DNA from: an uncultured Bacteroidales bacterium
GTDB lineage: Bacteria > Bacteroidota > Bacteroidia > Bacteroidales > FEN-979
Reading direction: 5' to 3'
Length of the DNA stretch: 64,000 nucleotides
Assembly (NCBI GenBank): GCA_903877385.1
Contig: CAIRDP010000020.1
Coordinates: 1 to 64,000 of the forward strand
Position numbers and translations under genes: made by a program. The notes beneath the pieces are model-generated. The model was not told where the DNA came from. It saw nothing but the letters and a program-made list of their open reading frames with translations, and made no database searches. This document shows positions 36,853-46,800 of this stretch, in pieces. The number at the start of each line of letters is the position of its first letter. The first letter of the stretch is position 1.

Positions 36853-39800
36853 CATCCTGACTTGTGATAAATAAGCCTCAGCAGAGATGGAAAAACGAAC
36901 AGCAGCAGCGGCATGGCCACGATAAATCCCCCGATCACGGCTATGGCCAGTGGTTGTTGCATCTGGGCCCCAACCCCTATTCCCAGGGCCAGGGGGGTTA
37001 AAGCAAGTATGGCTCCTATGGCAGTCATCAGTTTTGGCCTGATTCGCATGGATATCGCGTAACGTATCGATGCATCAACATCCCCCGAACTGGATTTCAT
37101 GGTCACCATGAACTGGTTTACGGTGAAAATGGCATTTTCGGCTATGATCCCCACTATCATGATGATACCGGTATAACTGCCCACGTTAAGCTGTATGCCT
37201 GTGATATACAATGCCCACACACAGCCTGCAGTTCCCAGTACCGAAATAAAGATCACAAGCAGGGGGATCCTCAGGTCCCTGAAAAGGAAGAGCAGGATGG
37301 TGAATACAAGCACTATCGCTGCAAGCAATATCATCAGGAGTTCATTGAATGAGGATTGCTGCTGGGCATAAATCCCTCCATACACTACATAATAACCCGG
37401 GGGCATGATAAGATTGCCGGCCAGGCTGCTTTTGATTTCATTCATTGCGCTGCCCAGGTCACGGTTCTCGAGCCGGGCCGTGATTACTATATTCGATTTC
37501 AGGTCTTCCCTGGTGACATCGGGGAAGCCCTTTGAAAGCTCGGCCCTGGCAAAATATTTAAGAGGGCGGAATGAACCGTCGGGTGAGAAGATCGGCTGCT
37601 CCAGTATCTTGTCCAGATAATTTTCCCTGAAATCGGTAAACCTCAGCAGTATCCTCAGCATCTGCTCCCCGCTCTGCACTTCCCCTACTGTAACTCCCTC
37701 GTTATGGGACTGCAGCTGGGTCTGGAGGTCTGAGGCATTAAGGTGAAACTGGGCCAGCCTGGCTTCATCAGGAATGATGCTGATCGAAGGGCCTTCCACG
37801 ATGATGCCGTCCTTAAGGTCGGCTATGCCTTTTACTTTCTGAAGCAGGCCCTGGGCCTTTACTGCCAGAAGCTCAAGCTGGGCCCGGTCATCTCCAAAGA
37901 TCTTAATTTCTATGGGCTCGGGACGTCCGATAAGGTCGCCCAGAAGGTCGGCTATCCTCTGGCCGAACTCTATGGTGAGTGCAGGTTCCTGGGCCGAAAC
38001 CCTTTGCCTTAATTCTGATATTACATCTTCGGTCGACCGGTTTATCCCGGGCTTTAACTGGATCAGGTAATCGCCTTCGTTCGGGGGTATCACCCCGCTG
38101 GCCATGCTGATGCTGGAGCTCATATTAGTCCCCAGCCGGCGCATATAGGTTGATACATCCTTATGATGCAGCACAACGGTATCGACCCTGCGCATAATGG
38201 CGTCAGAGGCATCGAGGGCAGTGCCCGGGGGAGTGAGATAGTCAAATACTATGGTCCCCTCATCCAGGATAGGCAGGAAACCAGTATTCAGTTTCGGGAT
38301 AATGAACATGGCGCTGGCGACCAGGATCACGATAAAGCCAAGCGCGAAAGCCGGCTTGTCGAAAAACCATATCAGCCAGCCTAAAGAATGCGTACCGGCT
38401 GTATGCCCCTGGTCACTTCCAGTGGATTTCTTGCGGTGCTTGTAGCCCAAAGCCAGGTGTAAAGCAGGCAGTCCCAGCCAGGTCGTGATAAAGCTGCATA
38501 CCAGGGTGATCTCCATGGTGGCTGTGAGTTCCCTGAAAAAACTCCCGGCAACCCCGCTCATCAGAACAAAAGGAAAAAAGATAACGATAGTGCTCAGTGA
38601 AGAGCCGACCATCGCGGGGAACAGCATCTTTATTGTTTCACTCACCACCGAAGGCAGGTCTTTATCGGGGTTCTCTTCATGAACCCGGTGGATCTGCTCG
38701 ATCACAACTATGGCATCATCGATGATAAGCCCGATGGAGGCTGCAATGGCGCCCAGCGACATGATGTTGAGCGTGATACCGGCCAGGTAAAGTACGGTCA
38801 AGGTAAGCGCCAGCGTTACAGGTATGATAATGATTACATTGAGGCTGGCTCTGAAAGATCTCAGGAATAAAACCACCACCAGCAACGCCAGTATGAGTCC
38901 TTCGTAAATGGCCCTCAGCACGCTGTTGATCGAATCGGTTACAAATACACTCTGGTTGTAATAGGTCTTAAGCACCATTCCTTTGGGCAGCTGTTTCTGG
39001 ATCTCCCTGGCCTTTTCCTGGACTCTTTCTACAAAATCAAGAAGATTGCTCCCTTTCTGCTTCACGATATCGAGGATCACAGCTTCACGGCCGTTTGCAT
39101 TGATGCGGATGAATTCCTGCTGTTCCTGGAACTCGACAATGGCAAGGTCGCCCAGCCTGATGATCCTGTTGCCGTCGTTTCGGATAACCAGGTTTTTCAG
39201 CTCATCCAGGGTATTTATCCGGCTGTCGGTTACCGAAAGGTACAGCCGGCGGTAATCGGAAAGAAGCCCGTTGGACTCGATGAAATTGGTCCTGCCCAAA
39301 ACATCGATGAGATTCTGGGGGTTCAGGCCGAACTGCACCATTTTCATGGGATCGGGCTTGATCACGAATTCCTTGGTCTTCCCTCCCCTTACAAATACGT
39401 TGGATATCCCCTGCACTTCCGAGAAACGCGGCTTGGCAAAGAACATCGCCACATTCTTCATTTCGACCTGCCCGTATTTTTCACTTTCGAGGGTGTACCC
39501 TATCACCGGGTAGATATTCTGGCTCATGGCCTCGATCACCAGGTTTGTCGTGGGAGGCAGGGTGTTCTTGATCTCGTTTATCCTGGCCTCTAGCTGCATC
39601 CTGGCCACGTTGATATCGGCATTCCATTGAAAAAAGGCCTCGATTGTACAGCTTCCACGGTTGGTTGAACTGCGAACGGATTCAATCCCGTTCACCCTCT
39701 TGATGGCAATCTCAAGCGGACGGGTCACCGTGATCAGCATTTTATCGATTGGCTGTTCCCCGTTATCGGCTATGATCCTGATCTTCGGAAAGACTACATC

Positions 39801-39914
39801 GGGAAAAAGCAGGGTTTCCATCTTCCGATATGCAAACCCGCCAAGGATAAGCATTACAAGCAAAACAAATATTGTCGGCTTGGTGTATCTCCGGTAATAA
39901 TCCTGGTTTAACAT
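36852..39914 (-). CDS. RND-family efflux transporter permease
   Basis: 1020 aa AcrB/CusA-type; VRSSTNRGSCTIEAFFQWNADI, IIDDAIVVIEQIHRVHEENP, IMIVGIIAENAIFTVNQFM. Confidence 0.92.
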   Translation of the reverse strand: MLNQDYYRRYTKPTIFVLLVMLILGGFAYRKMETLLFPDVVFPKIRIIADNGEQPIDKMLITVTRPLEIAIKRVNGIESVRSSTNRGSCTIEAFFQWNADINVARMQLEARINEIKNTLPPTTNLVIEAMSQNIYPVIGYTLESEKYGQVEMKNVAMFFAKPRFSEVQGISNVFVRGGKTKEFVIKPDPMKMVQFGLNPQNLIDVLGRTNFIESNGLLSDYRRLYLSVTDSRINTLDELKNLVIRNDGNRIIRLGDLAIVEFQEQQEFIRINANGREAVILDIVKQKGSNLLDFVERVQEKAREIQKQLPKGMVLKTYYNQSVFVTDSINSVLRAIYEGLILALLVVVLFLRSFRASLNVIIIIPVTLALTLTVLYLAGITLNIMSLGAIAASIGLIIDDAIVVIEQIHRVHEENPDKDLPSVVSETIKMLFPAMVGSSLSTIVIFFPFVLMSGVAGSFFRELTATMEITLVCSFITTWLGLPALHLALGYKHRKKSTGSDQGHTAGTHSLGWLIWFFDKPAFALGFIVILVASAMFIIPKLNTGFLPILDEGTIVFDYLTPPGTALDASDAIMRRVDTVVLHHKDVSTYMRRLGTNMSSSISMASGVIPPNEGDYLIQLKPGINRSTEDVISELRQRVSAQEPALTIEFGQRIADLLGDLIGRPEPIEIKIFGDDRAQLELLAVKAQGLLQKVKGIADLKDGIIVEGPSISIIPDEARLAQFHLNASDLQTQLQSHNEGVTVGEVQSGEQMLRILLRFTDFRENYLDKILEQPIFSPDGSFRPLKYFARAELSKGFPDVTREDLKSNIVITARLENRDLGSAMNEIKSSLAGNLIMPPGYYVVYGGIYAQQQSSFNELLMILLAAIVLVFTILLFLFRDLRIPLLVIFISVLGTAGCVWALYITGIQLNVGSYTGIIMIVGIIAENAIFTVNQFMVTMKSSSGDVDASIRYAISMRIRPKLMTAIGAILALTPLALGIGVGAQMQQPLAIAVIGGFIVAMPLLLFVFPSLLRLIYHKSG

Positions 39915-39915
39915 C

Positions 39916-40833
39916 TTATTTTATTATCCTGATTATTGCCGTATCCCCCAGTCCGTAATTGCCGCTTGAGAGAAACCGATCGGAAGCGGAAAAAGCAGGG
40001 GAAATCACTTCTATGCTGTCGGCGCCCGCGATACCGGTTTTAACGGCAACTTTCACCGCCATGGTGTCGTTTACCAGCTTCATCACCCAGAAATTCTTCA
40101 TCACCTCATCGCTGAGAACCGAAGACTTCGGAAGGATAAGGACATGATTTTTTAGTGAGCGGATGATTTTCACCTTTGCCATAAGGTTCTCGGGCAATGG
40201 CATAGTTCGGCGCGGCTCCAGGATAACCCGGATTGTTTGTGAGGAGCCCGTCATTGCAGGTAATACGGCATGGATGGAAGCGCTCAGTTTTTCATCGTCG
40301 GGCAGAAGAAGCACGCATTCATTTCCCAGCCTGATGTAATCTTTGAGTTCATAAGGCAGCTCCAGTATAAAAACAAGGCTCTGCGGAAGGACCAGCGTAC
40401 AAAGCGGTTCGCCTTCCTGTATGAAATCTCCTTTGGGGTGGTTGATGACAGTCACAAGCCCTTCTATAGAGGCCCTTACCTGGATAAGCCCCGTAATGCC
40501 CAGCGCATGCACGCTGTCCTGGTACAATACAGTCGCTTCCTTGGTCCTTAATTCAAACAAAAGTTCGTTTTTGGTAGCCCGGTCCCCTGCCGATACAAAA
40601 CATTTTTCAACGTAACCTGTGATGGGTGATTTGATAACCGCTTTCTCAAGAAAAGAGGAAGTGGCAGGAAATTCAGCGTACTCTGTCATAGTGCCGGTCC
40701 TTGTACCGGTGACGGTCACCGGGACTATGGCCCTTACCGCTTTTTCTTCAGACCCCTGGTTGGACCTGCATGAATTCATAAGAAGAAGGCCTAGCAAGCC
40801 CGTCAGGAACAGCATTATCGTCCTTTGTTTCAT
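39916..40833 (-). CDS. RND periplasmic adaptor (membrane fusion) lipoprotein
   Basis: LLMNSCRS lipobox; SPITGYVEKCFVSAGDRATKNELLFEL; operon with permease. Confidence 0.85.
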   Translation of the reverse strand: MKQRTIMLFLTGLLGLLLMNSCRSNQGSEEKAVRAIVPVTVTGTRTGTMTEYAEFPATSSFLEKAVIKSPITGYVEKCFVSAGDRATKNELLFELRTKEATVLYQDSVHALGITGLIQVRASIEGLVTVINHPKGDFIQEGEPLCTLVLPQSLVFILELPYELKDYIRLGNECVLLLPDDEKLSASIHAVLPAMTGSSQTIRVILEPRRTMPLPENLMAKVKIIRSLKNHVLILPKSSVLSDEVMKNFWVMKLVNDTMAVKVAVKTGIAGADSIEVISPAFSASDRFLSSGNYGLGDTAIIRIIK

Positions 40834-42077
40834 TGTTTCCAGAAGTTAATTTCGTTCAGAATGTATTGTGCCCTGATCTGGTACTGTACCCCTTCATGCA
40901 AGGCCTCAATCAGGTTCTTTAAGGCCAGGATGTAATCAGTAATGGTTAGCGTTCCGCTGTTCAGTTCGGCCCTTTCCTGGGCCACCAGCATTTTCACCAC
41001 CTCAACCTGCCTGTCGTTGTCAACAGCCTGCAAACGTACATTGTCAAGTTCCTCTTTAAGCTGCTTAAGCTGTGCATCATACTGGGCCCTGAAAAAATCC
41101 CTGTAATTTCTCCTTGTCTCTTCCTGTATCCTCAGCTTGCTGTAATTGTACTTCCTCTGGTTACCGTCATACACCGGAAGGCTTAGGCTCATGCCGAAAC
41201 TGATCCCGAAGTTCTGGTAAAGGTAAGCCGGCTCATTGTTGATCAGCCCCCCGTCGGAAAACCAGTTCACAACAGGCTTGTATTTACGGTCGATGAGCAG
41301 CTTCTCGGTCTGGATTTTCAAACTGTCGATGGCGAACTTTTTGAAAAAAAGAGAATTTCCGGGCGATTGTTTCAGAATTTCTTCAATCGATGGCAGGCTC
41401 AGCCTGATATGCGCAGTGTCGGTCAAACCGCAGATCACGTTAAGGTTCGAAAATTCCTTCCTGTACAACAGCTCGAGATTTCTGATATTCCTTTCAAGTT
41501 GTATGATCTCAACCTTTACCGTGAGATAATCGGTTTGCCTGTAGGTGCCTTTCTGAACCCACATCTTTAAAACCAGCTCTTCCTCTTTGAGTGTCGACAG
41601 TATCTCCAGCTGATATTGTGACTCCTGCAGGGCCGAATAAGCCGAAAGGTACTGGGCCGTGATTGCTTTTTTAAGTTCATTCACGTTAAGGTCCCGGGAA
41701 TTCTCGAGGCTCAGGTTTTCCAGTCCTATCTTTTGGTAATTTATTTCCCTGGTTTTTTTATTGAATATCTGCTGGTTCACATTCAGTGTACCGGCGAGCT
41801 GCTGCCCGTTGGTGATCACATCACTGTATCCCCATCCGTTGACCACCGGTGCATACATCATCATCGCGTTAAAGTTGACCTGGGGAAGGTAGGAAGCCCT
41901 CGTAATAAGGCTGTCGTACTGGTTTGACTTTATCTGGTTTGACAGATCCTTAAGCAGCGGGTTGTTTGCCACACCTGCCGAGATGTAGTATTGAAGGGAG
42001 TGATCCTGTGCAAATGAAAAACGGCAGCCAAGCAGTATGAAAAGAAATAAAATGGATTTTTTAGTAAAAACTGTCAC
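40830..42077 (-). CDS. TolC-family outer membrane efflux protein
   Basis: Signal peptide; VNQQIFNKKTREINYQKIGLENL; coiled-coil OMF layout; 4-nt overlap with adaptor. Confidence 0.88.
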   Translation of the reverse strand: MTVFTKKSILFLFILLGCRFSFAQDHSLQYYISAGVANNPLLKDLSNQIKSNQYDSLITRASYLPQVNFNAMMMYAPVVNGWGYSDVITNGQQLAGTLNVNQQIFNKKTREINYQKIGLENLSLENSRDLNVNELKKAITAQYLSAYSALQESQYQLEILSTLKEEELVLKMWVQKGTYRQTDYLTVKVEIIQLERNIRNLELLYRKEFSNLNVICGLTDTAHIRLSLPSIEEILKQSPGNSLFFKKFAIDSLKIQTEKLLIDRKYKPVVNWFSDGGLINNEPAYLYQNFGISFGMSLSLPVYDGNQRKYNYSKLRIQEETRRNYRDFFRAQYDAQLKQLKEELDNVRLQAVDNDRQVEVVKMLVAQERAELNSGTLTITDYILALKNLIEALHEGVQYQIRAQYILNEINFWKQ

Positions 42078-42141
42078 TTTCGTTCAAATGAGATTTCAAA
42101 TTTACAAGACATTTTTTAAATTTCACTACTTTTGCGGGCAT

Positions 42142-42981
42142 ATGATAGGAATTCCGGGTTTCAGTAAGAAAAACAAGGATGGCGACGAAATGAGCTTCTG
42201 GGAGCACCTCGACGTGCTCCGGGGAACGATCTGGCGCTCGGCACTTGTTGCTTTCCTGCTATCGCTGGTAGCATTTGCCTTCAAAGACATTCTCTTCGAC
42301 ACCATACTTCTCGGTCCGAAATCAAAGACATTTATCACTTACCGCCTCCTTTGCAAACTTGGAGGCATGCTGTCGATGCCCTCTCTTTGTGTTGATCCCT
42401 CGAAATTCGAACTGATCAACATCACCCTTGCAGGGCAGTTCGTGGCCCATATGAACATATCGCTTATTGCAGGGCTCATCCTTGCCCTACCTTATATATT
42501 ATGGGAACTTTGGAGGTTCATCAAGCCGGGGCTCACCGAAAAGGAAATCAGGGCGTCAAGAGGATCCATCTATGTTGTTTTCCTGCTTTTCGTTACCGGT
42601 GTTCTTTTTTCATATTTTATCGTTGCCCCCCTGATGATAAACTTTCTGGGAGGGTACACAGTGAGCGATACCGTTAAAAACCAGATTGCACTCACATCCT
42701 ATGTCAGCAATATCACCCTTCTGACTCTGCTGATGGGCCTTGTTTTTGAACTCCCCGTACTGATATTGCTTCTTACCAAAATAGGCATCCTCACCCCGAT
42801 GATGCTTAAAAAATACAGGAAACACACCCTGGTGGTCATTCTCATCGTAGCCGGTGTAATTACTCCCAGCCCCGATGTTTTCAGCCAGCTTATTGTATTT
42901 GTTCCCCTTTACGGACTCTTCGAACTGAGCGTTCTTCTCTCTTCCCGCATGTACAGGAGGAAAATGAAGCCGGCCGGCTGA
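42142..42981 (+). CDS. tatC: Sec-independent protein translocase TatC
   Basis: MSFWEHLDVLRGTIWRS; polytopic; FELPVLILLLTKIGILTPMMLKKYRKH; GVITPSPDVFSQLIVFVPLYGLFELS. -7 TACTTTTG at 42127-42134 argues against track start 42037. Confidence 0.9.
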   Translation: MIGIPGFSKKNKDGDEMSFWEHLDVLRGTIWRSALVAFLLSLVAFAFKDILFDTILLGPKSKTFITYRLLCKLGGMLSMPSLCVDPSKFELINITLAGQFVAHMNISLIAGLILALPYILWELWRFIKPGLTEKEIRASRGSIYVVFLLFVTGVLFSYFIVAPLMINFLGGYTVSDTVKNQIALTSYVSNITLLTLLMGLVFELPVLILLLTKIGILTPMMLKKYRKHTLVVILIVAGVITPSPDVFSQLIVFVPLYGLFELSVLLSSRMYRRKMKPAG

Positions 42982-43030
42982 TTCTGTAACCTTGTTCGGG
43001 CGATAACGTCTAAGCTTTCATCTAAATCAA

Positions 43031-43579
43031 ATGAAAATGGAACCTAAACGTTTATACCGTAGCCTCACCGACCGCAAAATTGCTGGTGTCGCCGGAGGCC
43101 TTGCTGATTATTTCGATACCGATCCCCTCTTGCTCCGCCTGGCTTTTGTTGTTCTTGCACTTGCAGGCGGCGGCGGTGTGCTCATCTATATCATACTGTG
43201 GATTGTCACCCCTGAAAAACCCGTGATGTTCGAACAGTTTAACGCTAACACTGCTGCACAGGCCGACCCTTCTTCTGCTTCAAACCCTGCTCCTGCTTCA
43301 GATCCTGCTTCCTCATCCCCCCAGGACCCGTTCAAACCACAGGATCCTTTCAAACCACAGGACCCGTTCAAACCACAGGATCCTTTCAAAACCCCGAACC
43401 CGGATTCAGTTTCCAAAGGCAAAGGAAGCCTCATTGGCGGACTTGTCCTGATTACACTGGGCGCTCTCTTCCTCGTGAACCAACTCGTTCCGAATATCGA
43501 TTTCGGCGACCTCTGGCCCATACTTCTCGTGGTCATTGGCGCAGGACTGCTTATCAATGCCGTTACAGGAAGAAAATAA
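43031..43579 (+). CDS. PspC-domain membrane protein with QDPFKP repeats
   Basis: KRLYRSLTDRKIAGVAGGLADYFDTDPLLLRLAFV; C-terminal two-TM region. Confidence 0.9.
   Translation: MKMEPKRLYRSLTDRKIAGVAGGLADYFDTDPLLLRLAFVVLALAGGGGVLIYIILWIVTPEKPVMFEQFNANTAAQADPSSASNPAPASDPASSSPQDPFKPQDPFKPQDPFKPQDPFKTPNPDSVSKGKGSLIGGLVLITLGALFLVNQLVPNIDFGDLWPILLVVIGAGLLINAVTGRK
43322..43393 (+). repeat. Four in-frame 18-nt repeats encoding QDPFK(P/T)
   Basis: CAGGAYCCKTTCAAAMCM units with alternating synonymous codons. Confidence 0.9.
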
Positions 43580-43603
43580 ACTTCACCCCTTAATAAAAAC
43601 CAT

Positions 43604-44539
43604 ATGAAATTCAGACATGTATTCTGGCCCGTCATCCTGATCGCCCTCGGACTCCTGATCCTTCTGAGCAACCTTGGATACGTCGACTCCGGATGGCGTA
43701 TCATCTGGAACCTCTGGCCCCTTATCCTTGTATTCTGGGGAATCGCAGTTCTTCCTATCAAGGATCTTTACAAGATAATCGCAGTCATCATTATCCTCGC
43801 TTTTACAGTTACTTTTTTCAACCGTCTTACCGAACACACTCCCTGGTGGGGAGGATTCAATCACGGGTGGCAGCATCATTATGACTGGAGCGACGATGAT
43901 AATAACGGCAGTGGGAACTATTCTGAACAGGATCTCAGCGTACCTCCCGACTCCCTTACAAAACGCGGTATTCTTGACCTTGACGCAGCCGCCGGTTCAT
44001 TTACCATCGAAGGCCTCACCTCCGATTTCTTAAGCTTCAAAAAAACCGGCGATATCGGCAACTATTCACTCACCTCGAAAGACACCCTGGGCGTGAAAAC
44101 AATCAACCTCTCGCTCGAAAAAGACCATGTGAGAAGTTCGGTGCACAGCAACAAGGTCGATATCAAGCTGAACGAAAAACCTGCATGGAAAATGATCTTT
44201 GATATCGGGGCGGCCGAAATGAACCTCGACCTCACCAATTATATTATAGATACCATAAGCGTTGATGCAGGCGCATCATCCATTAAAATGAAACTGGGAG
44301 ATAAAAGCCCCTGCACACGCGTAATGCTGAATGCGGGAGCATCCTCGATAAAAGTCGAGGTTCCCGAAGGTACAGGCTGCCAGATCAACTCTGAGTCGTT
44401 TATGATCAGCCGTAACTTCAAAGGATTCGATAAAAAAGCTGACCGGATGTATCAGACTTCAAATTTCAACAGCAGTATTAAAAAAATCTACATAACCATA
44501 GAAACCGCTGTTTCCAGTATTGAAGTAAATCGTTACTGA
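43604..44539 (+). CDS. LiaF/toast-rack-like transmembrane protein
   Basis: N-terminal VFWPVILIALGLLILLSNLGY…WPLILVFWGIAVL; C-terminal beta-repeat region. Confidence 0.75.
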   Translation: MKFRHVFWPVILIALGLLILLSNLGYVDSGWRIIWNLWPLILVFWGIAVLPIKDLYKIIAVIIILAFTVTFFNRLTEHTPWWGGFNHGWQHHYDWSDDDNNGSGNYSEQDLSVPPDSLTKRGILDLDAAAGSFTIEGLTSDFLSFKKTGDIGNYSLTSKDTLGVKTINLSLEKDHVRSSVHSNKVDIKLNEKPAWKMIFDIGAAEMNLDLTNYIIDTISVDAGASSIKMKLGDKSPCTRVMLNAGASSIKVEVPEGTGCQINSESFMISRNFKGFDKKADRMYQTSNFNSSIKKIYITIETAVSSIEVNRY

Positions 44540-45303
44540 TCCAGAAAAGCCCTCAGGGCTTCCAGGAATTCCCCGGGAAAATCTGCGTGAACCCAATGTC
44601 CGGCCCCCGGAATGGTCTTCACCTCCGCCCCGGGGAATTTGTTTTTCAGTTCTTTGATATCCTCTTCCCGAATATAATCTGAACTCCCGCCCCGTATGAA
44701 TAATGCAGGCCCGGTGTACTCACCGCTTACTTCCACCCCCTCGAAAACATTTAAAAGATTTTCATTGATGGCTTGAAGGTTAAGCCTCCAGTCAAGCGTT
44801 CGCTTGTCGCGCCAGTAAACGTTTTTCAGAAGGAACTGCCGCAATCTCTTGCTGTGAACCCTGGTTTCAAGCTGTCGTTCAACATCAGAACGAGCCGAAA
44901 CCCCTGTAAAATGAACTCCCAGCATCGCATCTATCAGCATCTGGTGCTCGGTATTTACAGGGGCCTTGCGCAAACTGATATCCACTATGACCAGCTTTTT
45001 TATCGACTGAGGATGATGGAGCGCGAAATACATGGCCGTCTTCCCGCCAAGCGAATGGCCCATCAGTACAATGTTTTTCAGAGCGTATTCCTCGGTAAGC
45101 TCAAGCAGATCATCCTCCAGAACCGCAAAGTCGAATACCGCACTATGCGGTGACTGCCCGTGATTGCGAAGATCGGGAACGTAAACAGCATACTGTTCGC
45201 CAAGTGTACGTGCCAGACTTACCCAATTGTCAGAAGTACCAAACAGTCCGTGAAGGATGACCATGGGCGGACCGCTTCCAAATTGCCTGCAGAACAGCTT
45301 CAT
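44533..45303 (-). CDS. Alpha/beta hydrolase
   Basis: VILHGLFGTSDNW; GHSLGGKTAM nucleophile elbow; GAGHWVHADFP. Confidence 0.9.
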   Translation of the reverse strand: MKLFCRQFGSGPPMVILHGLFGTSDNWVSLARTLGEQYAVYVPDLRNHGQSPHSAVFDFAVLEDDLLELTEEYALKNIVLMGHSLGGKTAMYFALHHPQSIKKLVIVDISLRKAPVNTEHQMLIDAMLGVHFTGVSARSDVERQLETRVHSKRLRQFLLKNVYWRDKRTLDWRLNLQAINENLLNVFEGVEVSGEYTGPALFIRGGSSDYIREEDIKELKNKFPGAEVKTIPGAGHWVHADFPGEFLEALRAFLDQ

Positions 45304-45528
45304 TTAGAGGAAGTTTATTAACAAATCACTGTTAACAAAATTTATTATAATAATCAAAAATAAATAAAAATTCAGCTGAATAAGGATGTATTTTTGTACG
45401 CGAAAAAAAACAGGAATAATGTTTATTTATTCTTTACATACTAATCTGAAATTTCAACGTTTATTTATCCGCTTTAACTCAAAAGGTCATCATTAAATTA
45501 ATATCAACAAAACATTCAAAAAAAAGCA

Positions 45529-46797
45529 ATGGAAAAATCACCCAACGAGAAGCTGGCCATTACTCGTCCTGAACTCCCCGAAGACGAAGAGCCTCCAAGT
45601 AAATCATCCTTCATTGACGAAGCCTCTCTCCTAGACGAATACCTCAAGTCGCGCAACGATCGCGACAAATCCCTGACCTCTGAACGTTCACTTGCCTTTC
45701 TGCAGGAATTTTTTCCTGAAGCAAGCCTTAAAGATTGGAATAACTGGCATTGGCAGATCAAAAACAGTGCACGCTCAATTCAACAGCTTTCAAGGTTCAT
45801 CAGTTTATCCGATAACGAAGTAAAACCTGACGGCAATAATCACTCGCTTCCCCTGAGGATTACCCCATATTATATCAGCCTGCTCGACAGGATGAACGCC
45901 GACCACCCGCTTCGCAGGAGCGTGGTCCCGGTGTTCGACGAATTCATTGTTCACCCGGGTGAAAACGCCGACCCCCTGTCGGAAGAACACGACAGCCCGG
46001 TCGAAAATATAGTTCACCGTTATCCCGACCGTGTGCTCTTTCTGGTTACAGGTTTCTGTTCAACCTATTGCAGGTACTGCACCCGTACAAGGATGGTGGC
46101 TAAGGATAAATGCCATGTTGGAGTTAAAGCCTGGGAAGCCGGGCTCAACTATATCCAGGAACATAAGGAAATAAGGGATGTGCTGGTCTCAGGCGGTGAC
46201 CCTTTCACCATGCCCGACCTTCACCTCGAATACCTGCTTTCGCGCCTGCGCAGCATCCCCCATGTCGAGATCATCCGCATAGGCACGAAAGTCCCGGTGG
46301 TGCTGCCCCAGCGAATAACACGCCCCCTGGTGAACATGCTTAAAAAATACCATCCCCTCTTCCTCAGCATACATTTTACCCATGCCGACGAGCTCACTCC
46401 CGAAGTTAAGGAAGCATGTGAAAAGCTCGCCAATGCAGGGATCCCCTTGGGAAGCCAGACGGTGCTGCTGAAAGGCATCAATGACCAGGTACCGGTGATG
46501 ACCAACCTGATGCATGCATTGCTGCGCGCAAGGGTTAAACCCTACTATATTTACCAGTGCGATCCGGTTCTCGGTTCAGGCCATTTCAGGACCAGCATCA
46601 AAAAAGGCCTTGAAATCATGGAAGGCCTAAGGGGCCATACCAGCGGGTACGCCGTTCCAACCTACGTGGTGGATGCACCCGGCGGTGGCGGCAAGATCCC
46701 CCTTCTCCCCGATTATTTCTTAGGCCATGGCGAAGACGGTTATGCAAAACTCAGGAATTTCGAGAACAAGGAATTCCAGTATCCCGATTTCTCCTGA
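45529..46797 (+). CDS. KamA-family radical SAM aminomutase (predicted lysine 2,3-aminomutase type)
   Basis: CSTYCRYC; VVDAPGGGGKIP (PLP Lys); YIYQCDPVLGSGHFRT; two Asp residues spaced as D293/D330 of Clostridium LAM. Confidence 0.88.
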   Translation: MEKSPNEKLAITRPELPEDEEPPSKSSFIDEASLLDEYLKSRNDRDKSLTSERSLAFLQEFFPEASLKDWNNWHWQIKNSARSIQQLSRFISLSDNEVKPDGNNHSLPLRITPYYISLLDRMNADHPLRRSVVPVFDEFIVHPGENADPLSEEHDSPVENIVHRYPDRVLFLVTGFCSTYCRYCTRTRMVAKDKCHVGVKAWEAGLNYIQEHKEIRDVLVSGGDPFTMPDLHLEYLLSRLRSIPHVEIIRIGTKVPVVLPQRITRPLVNMLKKYHPLFLSIHFTHADELTPEVKEACEKLANAGIPLGSQTVLLKGINDQVPVMTNLMHALLRARVKPYYIYQCDPVLGSGHFRTSIKKGLEIMEGLRGHTSGYAVPTYVVDAPGGGGKIPLLPDYFLGHGEDGYAKLRNFENKEFQYPDFS

Positions 46798-46800
46798 CCT

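Noticed and set aside
36852-42077. Many plus-strand ORFs of 60-100 aa listed inside the RND operon
   Set aside because: Antisense to strongly supported minus-strand efflux genes, no recognisable domains; codon-bias shadows.
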